Shown: positions 16,772 through 25,932, counted from the stretch's first letter. The stretch: DNA of 64,000 bases from Flavobacterium ginsenosidimutans (GCF_003254625.1 NZ_QJRJ01000082.1:558001-622000); one strand, 5' to 3'. Numbers and translations: made by a program. Notes: generated by a model from the sequence alone, not told the origin.

Positions 16772-17224
16772 TTAATGGTTTTCTTTATAATCAGGCAGGT
16801 TTCTTAAAAACTCATATTTTTCGTTTTCAAAATCCATTTGACAATAAAAATGGTTTAGTCCGTTTGTGACATTCAAAAACCGTGCCTTCATTGTCATATT
16901 ATAACGAGCAATTTGGTCAAAAGTTGCCTGAGAAATTTTTACTTCGGGTGCTTTACACTCTACTAATATAAGTATAGAACCGTCAGGATTGAATACAACA
17001 ACATCGTATCGTTTTCTTAATCCATTGACAGTTAAAACTTTCTCTACGTTAATGAGTGATTTGGGGTATTTTTTTTCGTGCATTAAAAAATGAACAACGT
17101 GCTGACGAACCCATTCTTCTGGCGTAAGAATTATAAATTTTTTCCTGATTTCATCAAAAATAGACACTTTATTTTCGCTATTTTTGAATCGGAAAGTGTA
17201 AGCTGGGAAATTAAGTTTAAGCAT
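16772..17224 (-). CDS. HSDR_N-type nuclease-fold protein
   Basis: The 150-residue protein is close to the N-terminal domain of type I restriction R subunits: RYDVVVF (D74) and LVECKAPE (E89, K91) give a D-ExK motif of the PD-(D/E)xK nuclease fold, and EEWVRQHVVHFLM matches the helix seen in this family. There is no helicase domain and no hsdM or hsdS gene near, so it is not a restriction system. It lies head-to-head with holA, 100 bases apart, an arrangement I recall as common in flavobacteria. Role unknown. Confidence 0.8.
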   Translation of the reverse strand: MLKLNFPAYTFRFKNSENKVSIFDEIRKKFIILTPEEWVRQHVVHFLMHEKKYPKSLINVEKVLTVNGLRKRYDVVVFNPDGSILILVECKAPEVKISQATFDQIARYNMTMKARFLNVTNGLNHFYCQMDFENEKYEFLRNLPDYKENH

Positions 17225-17324
17225 AAAGCAAATATAATTTGAAAATTAGTCAATTTGAAAATTTGCTAATTATTTATTTTGAATTAAACTGAAAACTGAC
17301 ACTGAATACTGAAAACTTAATTTA

Positions 17325-18329
17325 ATGGACGAAGTAATAAAAATTGTTAACGATATTAAAGCCGGAGATATTAAACCGATTTATTTTCTAATGGGGGAAG
17401 AACCTTATTATATAGATAAATTATCAGAATATATTGAGCAGAATGTTTTAGCTGAAGAAGAAAAAGGTTTTAATCAGACAGTTTTGTATGGAAGAGATGT
17501 TTCTGTTGATGATATTATTTCAACGGCCAAGCGCTATCCTATGATGGCTGAACGTCAGGTAGTTATTGTAAAAGAAGCTCAAGATTTATCTCGAACAATT
17601 GACAAGATTGAATCTTATGTTGATAATCCAATGCAAACTACAGTTTTAGTTTTTTGCTATAAATATAAAACACTCGATAAGCGTAAAAAAGTCACCAAAT
17701 TACTAGGTCAGAAAGGTGTTGTTTTCGAAAGTAAAAAATTATACGAAAATCAAGTAGGAGACTGGATTAAACGAGTTTTAGCTGGTAAAAAATATACTAT
17801 TGATCCAAAAGCAAATGCTATGCTGGTGGAATTTTTAGGTACAGATTTAAGTAAGATCAATAATGAGCTAGAAAAATTACAGATTATATTGCCTCAAGGA
17901 ACTATGATCACGCCACAGCATATTGAAGAAAATATTGGTTTTAGTAAAGATTATAATGTATTTGAGCTTCGAAAAGCAATTGGTGAACGTAATCAGTTGA
18001 AAGCTTATAAGATAGCAGATAATTTTGCTCATAATCCGAAGGAATATCCTTTGGTTATGACAACAGGTTTAGTTTTTGGATTTTTTGTTCAGCTTTTAAA
18101 ATACCACGGATTAAAAGATAAAAGCGCTAAAAACGTAGCGTCAGCACTTGGTGTGAATCCGTTTTTCTTGAAGGAATATGATTTGGCTGTAAAAAATTAC
18201 CCAATGCGAAAAGTAAGTCAGATTGTTGGGGCTTTACGTGATATTGATGTTAAAAGTAAAGGTGTGGGAGCCAATGCTTTACCTCAATCAGATTTGCTGA
18301 AAGAAATGCTGTATAAAATATTTAATTAA
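17325..18329 (+). CDS. holA: DNA polymerase III subunit delta
   Basis: The 334-residue protein has the HolA pattern: KPIYFLMGEEPYYIDKLSEYI at the N-terminus, VVIVKEAQDL, a helical AAA-like middle (YKYKTLDKRKKVTKLL, VEFLGTDLSKINNELEKL), and a C-terminal collar domain with FFVQLLKYHGL. It opens the beta sliding clamp ring as part of the clamp loader. Upstream and divergent is the HSDR_N protein gene. The start ATG follows an A-rich tract (gaaaacttaatttaATG). Confidence 0.92.
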   Translation: MDEVIKIVNDIKAGDIKPIYFLMGEEPYYIDKLSEYIEQNVLAEEEKGFNQTVLYGRDVSVDDIISTAKRYPMMAERQVVIVKEAQDLSRTIDKIESYVDNPMQTTVLVFCYKYKTLDKRKKVTKLLGQKGVVFESKKLYENQVGDWIKRVLAGKKYTIDPKANAMLVEFLGTDLSKINNELEKLQIILPQGTMITPQHIEENIGFSKDYNVFELRKAIGERNQLKAYKIADNFAHNPKEYPLVMTTGLVFGFFVQLLKYHGLKDKSAKNVASALGVNPFFLKEYDLAVKNYPMRKVSQIVGALRDIDVKSKGVGANALPQSDLLKEMLYKIFN

Positions 18330-18392
18330 GCCATTAAAATTCACGATATTTGCCTTTCTGAAAATTTTTCTACTTAAAATAATTGCACAATT

Positions 18393-18575
18393 ATGGGAAT
18401 GAATAAAAATACCATTTTAGGATGGGCAACTTTAATAATGGTACTTATGGGATTGTTGCTTATAGGTCTTGGAATCTTTAGATATAGCGATGTTTCAGGA
18501 TGGGGATTTGGAGCTGTAGGAGTTGGTTTTTTAGCTAATGCTTGGGTTTTCAATGCTTTAAAAGGTAGAGTTTAG
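18393..18575 (+). CDS. Small two-span membrane protein (CAL67264-like)
   Basis: The 60-residue protein has two hydrophobic segments, at about residues 8-28 (ILGWATLIMVLMGLLLIGLG) and 34-53 (GFGAVGVGFLANAWVFNAL), and ends KGRV. I recall a small conserved family in Flavobacteriia with this sequence and length, always near ettA and named after a Gramella locus. Function unknown. It lies between holA and ettA, same strand. Confidence 0.75.
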   Translation: MGMNKNTILGWATLIMVLMGLLLIGLGIFRYSDVSGWGFGAVGVGFLANAWVFNALKGRV

Positions 18576-18631
18576 AAAGTTTTAATCTCAAAATTCATTA
18601 AAAAAATAAATAATTATAATAAAAATAAAAA

Positions 18632-20323
18632 ATGTCAGACGATAAGAAAGTAATTTTCTCAATGCAGAAATTGAGTAAAACCTATCAGGGAGCAGACAAA
18701 CCTGTACTTAAAAATATTTACTTAAGTTTCTTTTATGGAGCTAAGATTGGTATTTTAGGTTTAAATGGTTCTGGAAAATCTTCTCTTCTAAAAATTATTG
18801 CTGGAGTTGACAAAAACTACCAAGGTGATGTAGTTTTTCAGCCTGGATATACAGTAGGATATTTAGAGCAAGAGCCAATTCTTGATGATTCTAAGACAGT
18901 TATCGAGATTGTTCGTGAAGGAGCTGCTGAAACTATGGCAGTTTTAGAAGAATACAATCAAATTAATGATTTATTTGGCCTTGAAGAAAACTACTCGGAT
19001 CCAGATAAAATGGATAAATTAATGGATCGTCAGGCGGCATTACAAGACAAAATTGATGCTCTTGGCGCTTGGGAAATCGATACAAAATTAGAAATCGCAA
19101 TGGATGCATTGCGTACTCCAGAAGGAGATACACCAATCAAAAACCTTTCAGGAGGTGAGCGTCGTCGTGTTGCTTTATGTCGTTTGTTATTGCAACAACC
19201 TGATGTATTATTACTGGATGAGCCAACCAACCACCTTGATGCTGAGTCAGTTCTATGGTTAGAGCAGCATTTAGCGCAATATTCAGGAACTGTTATTGCT
19301 GTAACGCACGACCGTTATTTCTTAGATAATGTTGCTGGATGGATTCTTGAGTTGGATAGAGGAGAAGGTATTCCTTGGAAAGGGAATTATTCTTCTTGGT
19401 TAGATCAAAAATCAAACCGTATGGCTCAGGAAGAAAAAGTAGCTTCTAAACGTAGAAAAACTTTGGAGCGTGAGTTGGAGTGGGTTCGTCAAGGAGCAAA
19501 AGGTCGTCAGACGAAACAAAAAGCGCGTTTGCAGAACTACGACAAATTATTAAATGAAGACCAAAAACAACTAGATGAAAATCTGGAAATCTATATTCCG
19601 AACGGTCCACGTTTAGGAACAAATGTTATTGAAGCTAAAAATGTTGCAAAAGCTTTTGGTGAAAAATTATTATATGATAATTTAAATTTTACCTTGCCAC
19701 AAGCAGGGATAGTTGGAATTATTGGACCAAACGGTGCTGGTAAATCTACTATTTTTAAAATGATTATGGGCGAACAAGCTACAGACAGTGGAGAATTTTC
19801 AGTTGGAGAAACTGTAAAAATTGCTTATGTAGATCAGTCTCACTCTAATATTGATCCGAATAAATCTATTTGGGAAAACTTTGCAGATGGTCAGGAATTG
19901 ATTATGATGGGAGGAAAGCAAGTTAACTCGAGAGCTTACTTATCACGTTTCAACTTTGGTGGTGGAGAGCAAAACAAAAAAGTTTCAATGCTTTCAGGTG
20001 GAGAACGTAACCGTTTACACTTGGCAATGACTTTAAAAGAAGAAGGAAATGTACTTTTACTGGATGAGCCTACGAATGACTTAGATGTAAATACACTTCG
20101 TGCACTTGAAGAAGGTTTAGAGAATTTTGCAGGTTGTGCTGTAATTATTTCTCACGACAGATGGTTCTTAGATAGAATTTGTACTCACATTTTAGCTTTC
20201 GAAGGAGATTCTGAAGTTTATTTCTTTGAAGGAAGTTTCTCTGATTATGAAGAAAACAAAAAGAAACGCCTTGGTGGTGATTTAACTCCGAAACGTTTGA
20301 AATACAGAAAATTGATTAGATAA
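18632..20323 (+). CDS. ettA: Energy-dependent translational throttle protein EttA (ABC-F)
   Basis: This 563-residue ABC-F ATPase has two ABC modules: Walker A GLNGSGKSS (residues 43-51) with LSGGERRR and LLLDEPTNHLD, and Walker A GPNGAGKST (365-373) with LSGGERNR and LLLDEPTNDLD. Between them is the charged linker typical of EttA (RRKTLERELEWVRQGAKGRQ). There is no membrane domain. EttA binds the ribosomal E site and gates entry into elongation according to ATP/ADP ratio. Length matches the family. It is followed by a strong terminator. Confidence 0.95.
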   Translation: MSDDKKVIFSMQKLSKTYQGADKPVLKNIYLSFFYGAKIGILGLNGSGKSSLLKIIAGVDKNYQGDVVFQPGYTVGYLEQEPILDDSKTVIEIVREGAAETMAVLEEYNQINDLFGLEENYSDPDKMDKLMDRQAALQDKIDALGAWEIDTKLEIAMDALRTPEGDTPIKNLSGGERRRVALCRLLLQQPDVLLLDEPTNHLDAESVLWLEQHLAQYSGTVIAVTHDRYFLDNVAGWILELDRGEGIPWKGNYSSWLDQKSNRMAQEEKVASKRRKTLERELEWVRQGAKGRQTKQKARLQNYDKLLNEDQKQLDENLEIYIPNGPRLGTNVIEAKNVAKAFGEKLLYDNLNFTLPQAGIVGIIGPNGAGKSTIFKMIMGEQATDSGEFSVGETVKIAYVDQSHSNIDPNKSIWENFADGQELIMMGGKQVNSRAYLSRFNFGGGEQNKKVSMLSGGERNRLHLAMTLKEEGNVLLLDEPTNDLDVNTLRALEEGLENFAGCAVIISHDRWFLDRICTHILAFEGDSEVYFFEGSFSDYEENKKKRLGGDLTPKRLKYRKLIR

Positions 20324-20344
20324 TAAGATCTGAAAATTTCAATA

Positions 20345-20386
20345 AAAAAATCCCAAATTCCAATTGATGTGAATTTGGGATTTTTT
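20345..20386. terminator. Intrinsic terminator after ettA
   Basis: AAAAAATCCCAAATTC and GAATTTGGGATTTTTT form a 16-bp perfect stem with a 10-base loop and flanking A and T runs, 22 bases after the ettA stop. It can work in both directions. Confidence 0.92.
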
Positions 20387-20404
20387 ATTTTATCGTCTAG
20401 TTTT

Positions 20405-20430
20405 GTCATTTCGAGGAACGAGAAATCTTC
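20405..20430. repeat. Single copy of GTCATTTCGAGGAACGAG word
   Basis: A 26-base member of the dispersed GTCA..GAGGAACGA family, here unpaired. It is followed to 20491 by ATTGGAATTTGGAATTTC words of the kind seen in other spacers. Confidence 0.6.
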
Positions 20431-20491
20431 ACAAGAAGCTCCTTGAAGTATATAAAATTGGAATTTGGAATTTCAAAAACTGGAATTTCTC

Positions 20492-20905
20492 TTAAAGAAA
20501 CTTCGCTTTCAATTCTGGAGTTGGAATCATGCAGCTTTCTTTTTTGCCGTACCAATTGTATCTATTTTTAGCAACATAATTGTAAATTCGGTCACTTATA
20601 AAAATTGGTATAACTCTAAAAATAGGAGTTAATTTCCAAAAACCTCCAAAATTTTTAGCTATTTCGATAACTGCTGAAGATTTATAAAAATAAGCTGTTC
20701 CTGGATCATACAAAATAATGCTATCCATCTTAGAAAAGCTGATTCCTAAATGTTTGCAAATTGAAATTCCTAAATCAGATTGCAATGCAACAAATCTGAA
20801 AATGTCTTTTCTGTCGTGTTTGATAATGTATTGAACCGCAGAACTGCAGAGATTACAAACTCCGTCAAAAAGAACTATTTTTTTATTTTTAGGAAGATTT
20901 TCCAT
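20492..20905 (-). CDS. DCC family thiol-disulfide oxidoreductase (DUF393)
   Basis: The 137-residue protein has FDGVCNLCSSAVQYII with the CxxC pair C17 and C20, then FRFVALQSDLG, the defining features of the DCC family, whose DxxCxxC motif gives its name. The C-terminal half (FWKLTPIFRVIPIFISDRIYNYVAKNRY) is also typical. It is predicted to be a thioredoxin-fold protein; the physiological role is unproven. It is a single minus-strand gene with about 280 bases of AT-rich DNA upstream in which I see no other feature. Confidence 0.88.
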   Translation of the reverse strand: MENLPKNKKIVLFDGVCNLCSSAVQYIIKHDRKDIFRFVALQSDLGISICKHLGISFSKMDSIILYDPGTAYFYKSSAVIEIAKNFGGFWKLTPIFRVIPIFISDRIYNYVAKNRYNWYGKKESCMIPTPELKAKFL

Positions 20906-21182
20906 TAAAAGTTAATTTCGAGTTTCTTATTTTACATTTTATAATACTTTAAACTACTAAAATGCTTTCTTTATTATGTATTTGTTTTATTTATTGTTTT
21001 TTATTTTTTGATAAAATTTATTAATTAAAAACGGCTTTCATAAATTGTTTTAAATGAGTTTTTAAAAAATAGCGACCTTCTTTTATGTAAAATCAAAAAA
21101 AAATCCTTAAATCGATTTATTTTAATTTTGGTCTTTTTAAATCAATTTCAAGGCTATAAAATTGCGACTGTGAGTGAAAATT

Positions 21183-23348
21183 TTATTTTTTTACCGCTTC
21201 AACCAATTCCAATTCATCCAAACTTACTTTCGAAGTAAAAATTCCGTAATTAACCGTCGCTTTATTTTTTTCGATTAAATCAATGCTTCCAACAGATCTT
21301 CCATCGAGCATTCTTACTCTGTCACCAACTTTTAAAATTGGTTTTGGTTTTTCTACAACAGGTTTAAGTTTCTTTTCTTTTTTCTCTTTTCGAATTTCCT
21401 CAACTTTTACTTGTACTTCAGCAATAATTTCTTTTTGTTTTTCAACTTTTGCTTTTACTTCTTTCGGAGTTGCTTTTTTACGTTTAGAATTTTCGATCTC
21501 AACAATTTTCAAAAATTCACCAATAAGTTCTTTTTTGTTTTTGTTGTTGAAATATTTTTCAGCGATATCGTCAATTTTTTGTCCTATATATATAATCTTC
21601 TGATTACTATCATACAATTCTTGATAGCTTTCTAGTTTTTGCTGGATTTTAGTATTGATGTTTTCCATCTTTTTACTTTCTTCACGCGCTCTGGTTTCTT
21701 CCTCTTTTAAATTCAAAGAAGTTTTTTCCAGTTTTGATCTTTCTTTTTGAAGCGTTGCGATGGTTTTATCAAAACGAACTTTCCCAACTTCGATTTTCTT
21801 TTTCGCTCGATTAATTAATCCAAACGGAATTCCATTTTTTTGAGCAACTTCAAAAGTAAACGAACTTCCTGCCTGACCCAAAGCCAATTTGTACATTGGT
21901 TCAAGAGATTTTTCATCAAACATCATATTCGCATTCGTTGCGTATGGCAATTCGTTTGCAAGAATTTTTAAATTTGAATAATGCGTAGTAATAATTCCGA
22001 AAGCTTCACGATGGTAGAATTCTTCTAAGAAAATTTCAGCCAAAGCTCCACCAAGTTCAGGATCAGAACCTGTACCAAATTCGTCAATTAAAAACATGGT
22101 TTTCTTATTACATTTCTTTAAAAAGTAATTCATGTTTTTTAATCTGTAGCTATATGTACTTAAATGATTTTCAATGGATTGGTTATCTCCGATATCAGTT
22201 AAGATTCTATCAAATAAGAAAGTTTCACTTCTTTCGTGAACCGGAATCAAAATTCCAGATTGTAGCATTAATTGCAATAATCCAACTGTTTTTAAGGAAA
22301 TAGTTTTTCCTCCCGCATTTGGTCCAGAAATTACAATAATTCTGTTTTCTTGTTGTAGCTCAATAGTTTGCGGATATGTAACTTCTTGCTTTTGTTTATT
22401 ATTTAAATACAAAATCGGATGATAGGCTTCTCTAAAGAACAATCTTCTTTCTTCTGTAATTGTTGGTAAAATTCCATTAATACGATTTGCATATTTTGCC
22501 TTTCCAGCAACTACATCAATATCACTTAAAAAGTCTTGATATTCAATTAATAAAGGAAGATAAGGACGAATTACATTGGATAAATTCTTTAAAATTCTCG
22601 TGATTTCTTCTTTCTCTTCGTATTCTAAATTGGCTAATTCTCTAGAATATTTTAAAGTAGCTTCAGGCTCGATATAAGCGATACTTCCAGTTTTTGAACT
22701 TCCTAAAATTGAGCCTTTAACCTTGCGGCGATACATGGCTAAAACCGCTAAAACTCTACGATTTTGCACAAAACTTTCTTTAATATCGTCCAGATAACCT
22801 AAACCGTTATATTGAGTTAAAGCCACACCAAAACTTTGATTCACTTTTCCGCGAACCAAATTCATATTTTGCCGAATTCCAGCCAAAGCAGGAGAAGCGT
22901 TGTCCTTTATTTCTCCATATTTATCTACGATTGCGTCAATTGCAGTTATGATATCTTTTGTCAATTCTACTCTTGAAGCTCTTGCATTTAGATTTGGATA
23001 ATAATCGTCGAATTTTTTTAAGAAATTCAATAAGACATTTGTGGTTGCCGAAAGATTAGCAATTTTTCTAAAACTTCCTACTTCAAGAAAACTATCTTCA
23101 ATTGCTAAGAATTTAATTTCGTGCGTGATAGCGTCAAATCCGTGATTCGGAATTGCGTTATTATTTTGAAAAGAAGATACATACTCTGATGTTTGCATCA
23201 AAGATTGCATTAATTCTTCTTTGTCTCTAATTGGTTTTATTTGTAAAGCCTTTTCTTTTCCAATATCAGTGTTGCATCCATCTGAAATGGTTTCTAGAAC
23301 GGTTGGAAATTGTAAGTCTTGTAACGTTTTTTCTGTAATACTGATCAT
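21183..23348 (-). CDS. mutS2: MutS2-type DNA mismatch repair ATPase lacking the Smr domain
   Basis: The 721-residue protein has the MutS2 core: a helical lever region (KIANLSATTNVLLNFLKKF, VRGKVNQSFGVALTQYNG), Walker A GPNAGGKT (residues 342-349), LIDEFGTGSDPELGGALAE, ITTHYSNLK, and a long Lys/Glu coiled coil at about residues 515-670. The C-terminus ends in a KOW-like strand region (VGDRVRMLDGRSVGSIDLIE). The Smr endonuclease domain, with its DLRG signature, expected after it in full-length MutS2 is absent. MutS2 acts on branched DNA or collided ribosomes in other bacteria. Nuclease activity would have to come from another protein. Confidence 0.9.
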   Translation of the reverse strand: MISITEKTLQDLQFPTVLETISDGCNTDIGKEKALQIKPIRDKEELMQSLMQTSEYVSSFQNNNAIPNHGFDAITHEIKFLAIEDSFLEVGSFRKIANLSATTNVLLNFLKKFDDYYPNLNARASRVELTKDIITAIDAIVDKYGEIKDNASPALAGIRQNMNLVRGKVNQSFGVALTQYNGLGYLDDIKESFVQNRRVLAVLAMYRRKVKGSILGSSKTGSIAYIEPEATLKYSRELANLEYEEKEEITRILKNLSNVIRPYLPLLIEYQDFLSDIDVVAGKAKYANRINGILPTITEERRLFFREAYHPILYLNNKQKQEVTYPQTIELQQENRIIVISGPNAGGKTISLKTVGLLQLMLQSGILIPVHERSETFLFDRILTDIGDNQSIENHLSTYSYRLKNMNYFLKKCNKKTMFLIDEFGTGSDPELGGALAEIFLEEFYHREAFGIITTHYSNLKILANELPYATNANMMFDEKSLEPMYKLALGQAGSSFTFEVAQKNGIPFGLINRAKKKIEVGKVRFDKTIATLQKERSKLEKTSLNLKEEETRAREESKKMENINTKIQQKLESYQELYDSNQKIIYIGQKIDDIAEKYFNNKNKKELIGEFLKIVEIENSKRKKATPKEVKAKVEKQKEIIAEVQVKVEEIRKEKKEKKLKPVVEKPKPILKVGDRVRMLDGRSVGSIDLIEKNKATVNYGIFTSKVSLDELELVEAVKK

Positions 23349-23372
23349 TTAATTTCTTTATGAAAGTAAAGG

Positions 23373-23380
23373 CAAAAGTA
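23373..23380 (-). promoter_or_regulatory. -7 box upstream of mutS2
   Basis: On the minus strand this reads TACTTTTG (TAnnTTTG), 24 bases before the start at 23348. No clear -33 box was found. Confidence 0.4.
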
Positions 23381-23531
23381 CGAAAACATTCATCAATTGT
23401 GAATTATGAATTATGAATTATAAATTTTTTTCTTTGCTATCGTTTTAATTTTTGACTTTTAACTTTTAACATTTTTCTTTTAATAAATATGATTCTAAGC
23501 AATAATTTCTGAAATTCGCATAAAAAAAATT

Positions 23532-24197
23532 ATGGACGTAAAAATGCATTCTTCTTGGAAACCAGTTTTAAATGAAGAATTCGAAAAACCATATTTCAAC
23601 GATTTAATTGAATTTGTAAAATCAGAATACGCAACAAAAGTTTGTTACCCAAAAGGGAGTCAAATTTTTTCAGCTTTTGATCATTGTCATTTTGATGAAG
23701 TAAAAGTGGTTATAATTGGACAAGACCCTTATCATGGTCCAAATCAGGCAAATGGTTTGTGTTTTTCAGTGAATGATGGAATTCCGTTTCCGCCATCACT
23801 TCAAAATATATTTAAAGAAATTCAAGATGATTTCAATATACCAATGCCTAATACGGGTAATTTAGAACGTTGGGCAGATCAAGGTGTTTTTCTTTTAAAT
23901 GCTACTTTAACCGTTAGACAATCTGAAGCAGGAAGCCACCAAGGAAAAGGCTGGGAAAAATTCACTGATGCCGTTATCAAACAGATTTCTGCTGAAAAAG
24001 AAAATGTTGTTTTCTTGCTTTGGGGAGGTTTCGCTCAAAAGAAAGCTGCTTTAATTGATGCTTCAAAACATCATATTTTGAAATCTGGACATCCTTCGCC
24101 ATTAAGCGCGAATAGGGGATTTTGGTTTGGAAACAAACATTTTAGCCAAACAAATGATTTCTTAAAATCTAAAGGATTAAAAGAAATTGAATGGTGA
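23532..24197 (+). CDS. ung: Uracil-DNA glycosylase, family 1
   Basis: The 221-residue enzyme has the catalytic water-activating loop GQDPYHGPNQANGLCFSV with Asp65, the PPSLQNIFKE proline loop, LLLNATLTV-like sequence (FLLNATLTVR), and the DNA-intercalating HPSPLSANRG motif near residue 188. It excises uracil from DNA. Length and motifs are canonical. It is a single-gene unit divergent from mutS2 and followed by a bidirectional terminator. Confidence 0.96.
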   Translation: MDVKMHSSWKPVLNEEFEKPYFNDLIEFVKSEYATKVCYPKGSQIFSAFDHCHFDEVKVVIIGQDPYHGPNQANGLCFSVNDGIPFPPSLQNIFKEIQDDFNIPMPNTGNLERWADQGVFLLNATLTVRQSEAGSHQGKGWEKFTDAVIKQISAEKENVVFLLWGGFAQKKAALIDASKHHILKSGHPSPLSANRGFWFGNKHFSQTNDFLKSKGLKEIEW

Positions 24198-24284
24198 TTT
24201 TTTTTAGTTGCAAAGTTTCAAAGTGACAAAGGGAAAAACTTTGTGTTTTTGTGATTAAAAAAACAAATATATTTTGCAAAAGAA

Positions 24285-24316
24285 AACCCAATAACGTGAT
24301 TTAATGTTATTGGGTT
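24285..24316. terminator. Bidirectional intrinsic terminator
   Basis: AACCCAATAAC and GTTATTGGGTT form an 11-bp stem with a 10-base loop, T-rich downstream (ttctttttattttttt) and A-rich upstream. It lies between the converging ung gene and the gene ending at 24322. Confidence 0.88.
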
Positions 24317-24321
24317 TCTTT

Positions 24322-24696
24322 TTATTTTTTTACAATTTCTTCTAAAACAGCTTTGTTTTCGTAATTGACTACTTTTAGAATTATCTCTTGATTTTTTACT
24401 GTTTTTCCTTCAATGATATAAAGTTTTCCTTTCTTGAACGAAACATTGCTTTGATCAAAATCAACATCTCCATAAGTTAATGTATTTTTGACGTCTGCAG
24501 TGTCAACCCATTTTTCATTTAAAGTCTGAATGGCTTTTGGTGAATATTGAAATGGTTTTGTTCTAAGATTATTTAAAACTCTTGCATTTGGGAAATAGTT
24601 ACAGCGAGTGTCTTTTCCAATAAAAAATCCTGATACAATAAAACATCCCATTACGAGACCAATCAGATAATATGCAAAACGGTGTACGAACTTCAT
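24322..24696 (-). CDS. Membrane-anchored DUF4258-like protein
   Basis: Translated from ATG 24696 this gives a 124-residue protein with one N-terminal membrane segment (FAYYLIGLVMGCFIVSGFFIG), then CNYFPNARVLNNLRTKPFQYS and TLTYGDVDFDQSNV. I recall this family, annotated as DUF4258, beside ald in Flavobacterium. An upstream TTG start at 24714 is possible by frame but overlaps a strong promoter -7 box, so it would not be in the transcript. Function unknown. It follows ald on the same strand but has its own promoter inside the ald 3' end. Confidence 0.75.
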   Translation of the reverse strand: MKFVHRFAYYLIGLVMGCFIVSGFFIGKDTRCNYFPNARVLNNLRTKPFQYSPKAIQTLNEKWVDTADVKNTLTYGDVDFDQSNVSFKKGKLYIIEGKTVKNQEIILKVVNYENKAVLEEIVKK

Positions 24697-24711
24697 GAAA
24701 TAAAATTTTTG

Positions 24712-24743
24712 CAAAGGTACATTAAAGTTCCCTTAAAATACAA
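24712..24743 (-). promoter_or_regulatory. Bacteroidota promoter for the DUF4258-like gene
   Basis: On the minus strand, TTG (24741-24743), 21 bases, then TACCTTTG (24712-24719): a near-consensus housekeeping promoter. The -33 box lies within the last codons of ald. Transcription would start around 24705, leaving a leader of about 9 bases before ATG 24696. Confidence 0.7.
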
Positions 24744-25932
24744 GTAAATTAATATCGTTGTCTGGTAAATCGAACCAATCGCCAATCGCTTTATTTGTTA
24801 GAATTCCGTGATAAAGATAAATTCCGTTTTTAAGACCTTTGTTGCATCGAATTGCACTTTCAATACCACCATCTTCGGCTATCTGATGAAGATATGGAGT
24901 TAAGATGTTACTAATTGATAATGAAGCAGTTTTGGAATAACGTGAAGGGATGTTTGGTACACAATAGTGTAAAACATTACTTTTTATGAATGTTGGTTTT
25001 TCGTGAGTAGTAACTTCCGAAGTTTCAAAGCAACCTCCAGTATCGATGCTGACATCAACTATTACTGCACCTTTTTTCATGTGCTCCACCATTGTTTCAT
25101 TAACAACAATCGGACAGCGTTCTTTTCCGCGCATCGCACCAATTGCTACATCACAGCGCCTTAAGGCTTTTAATAAACCTTTTTGTTGTATCGTTGAAGT
25201 AAAAATTCTTTGATTTAAATTGTTTTGCAAACGACGTAGTTTAGTAATAGAATTATCAAAAACTTTTACGTTTGCACCGAGTCCAATGGCAGTTTTTGCA
25301 GCAAATTCACCAACTGTTCCTGCTCCTAAAATTACAACTTCAGTAGGAGGAACGCCTGTAATGTTTCCAAACAAAAGTCCTTTTCCAAATTCGTCAGTAA
25401 TCATTAATTCTGCTGCAATAAGGATTGAAGCAGTTCCTGCAATTTCACTTAGAGATTTTACCGCAGGATAAGATCCGTCTTCATCTTTAATATATTCAAA
25501 AGCTAATGCTGTGATTTTTTTCTGAGCCAAAGCTTCGAAGTATTCCTTCTTTTTAGTTTTAAGCTGAATAGCAGAAATAATAACCGTTTCCGGGTTTATC
25601 ATTTGTATTTCGGACAAAGTCGGCGGTTCTACCTTTAATAGAAACGGACAGCCAAAAACTCTTTTTGTGTCTTTTGTGATTTCTGCACCAGCATCTGCAT
25701 ATTCTTTATCAGTATAACTCGAACTTTCTCCCGCCCCAGATTCGATCATAACGCGGTGGCCTTCATATGTTAAGGAATTGACAGCGTCAGGCGTAAGACA
25801 GATACGACGTTCCTGATAACTAGTTTCCTTAGGAATTCCTATAAAAAGTTCTCTTTTAAAACGACCAACCTCAAGTTTTTCTTCCTGTGGTATTAATTGT
25901 TGTTTTGTAAATGGAGTTAATGTGATTGACAT
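24733..25932 (-). CDS. ald: Alanine dehydrogenase
   Basis: The 399-residue protein has the alanine dehydrogenase/PNT-N pattern: IGIPKETSYQERRICLTPDAV, VMIESGAGESS, LAFEYIKDEDGSYP, then the NAD-binding Rossmann loop VVILGAGTVGEFAAKTAIGLGA (near residue 200) and VIVDVSIDTGGCFETS. It interconverts L-alanine and pyruvate with NAD. It is about 30 residues longer at the N-terminus than the compact bacterial enzymes, a form usual in Bacteroidota. Neighbours on the same strand are tsaE and porX upstream. Confidence 0.93.
   Translation of the reverse strand: MSITLTPFTKQQLIPQEEKLEVGRFKRELFIGIPKETSYQERRICLTPDAVNSLTYEGHRVMIESGAGESSSYTDKEYADAGAEITKDTKRVFGCPFLLKVEPPTLSEIQMINPETVIISAIQLKTKKKEYFEALAQKKITALAFEYIKDEDGSYPAVKSLSEIAGTASILIAAELMITDEFGKGLLFGNITGVPPTEVVILGAGTVGEFAAKTAIGLGANVKVFDNSITKLRRLQNNLNQRIFTSTIQQKGLLKALRRCDVAIGAMRGKERCPIVVNETMVEHMKKGAVIVDVSIDTGGCFETSEVTTHEKPTFIKSNVLHYCVPNIPSRYSKTASLSISNILTPYLHQIAEDGGIESAIRCNKGLKNGIYLYHGILTNKAIGDWFDLPDNDINLLVF

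Noticed and set aside
16772..17224. Remnant of a type I restriction-modification system
   Set aside because: The gene is complete as a single domain and has no hsdM, hsdS or helicase fragments around it.
20906..21182. Possible small RNA or gene in the AT-rich spacer between the DCC gene and mutS2
   Set aside because: No ORF, no strong hairpin, no tRNA-like structure; nothing I can support.
21283..21635. Plus-strand ORFs opposite the mutS2 coiled coil
   Set aside because: Phe/Ser-rich complements of a Lys/Glu-rich coiled coil; no promoter and no recognised motif.
24697..24714. TTG start for the DUF4258-like gene
   Set aside because: It overlaps the TACCTTTG -7 box of a good promoter; ATG 24696 fits.
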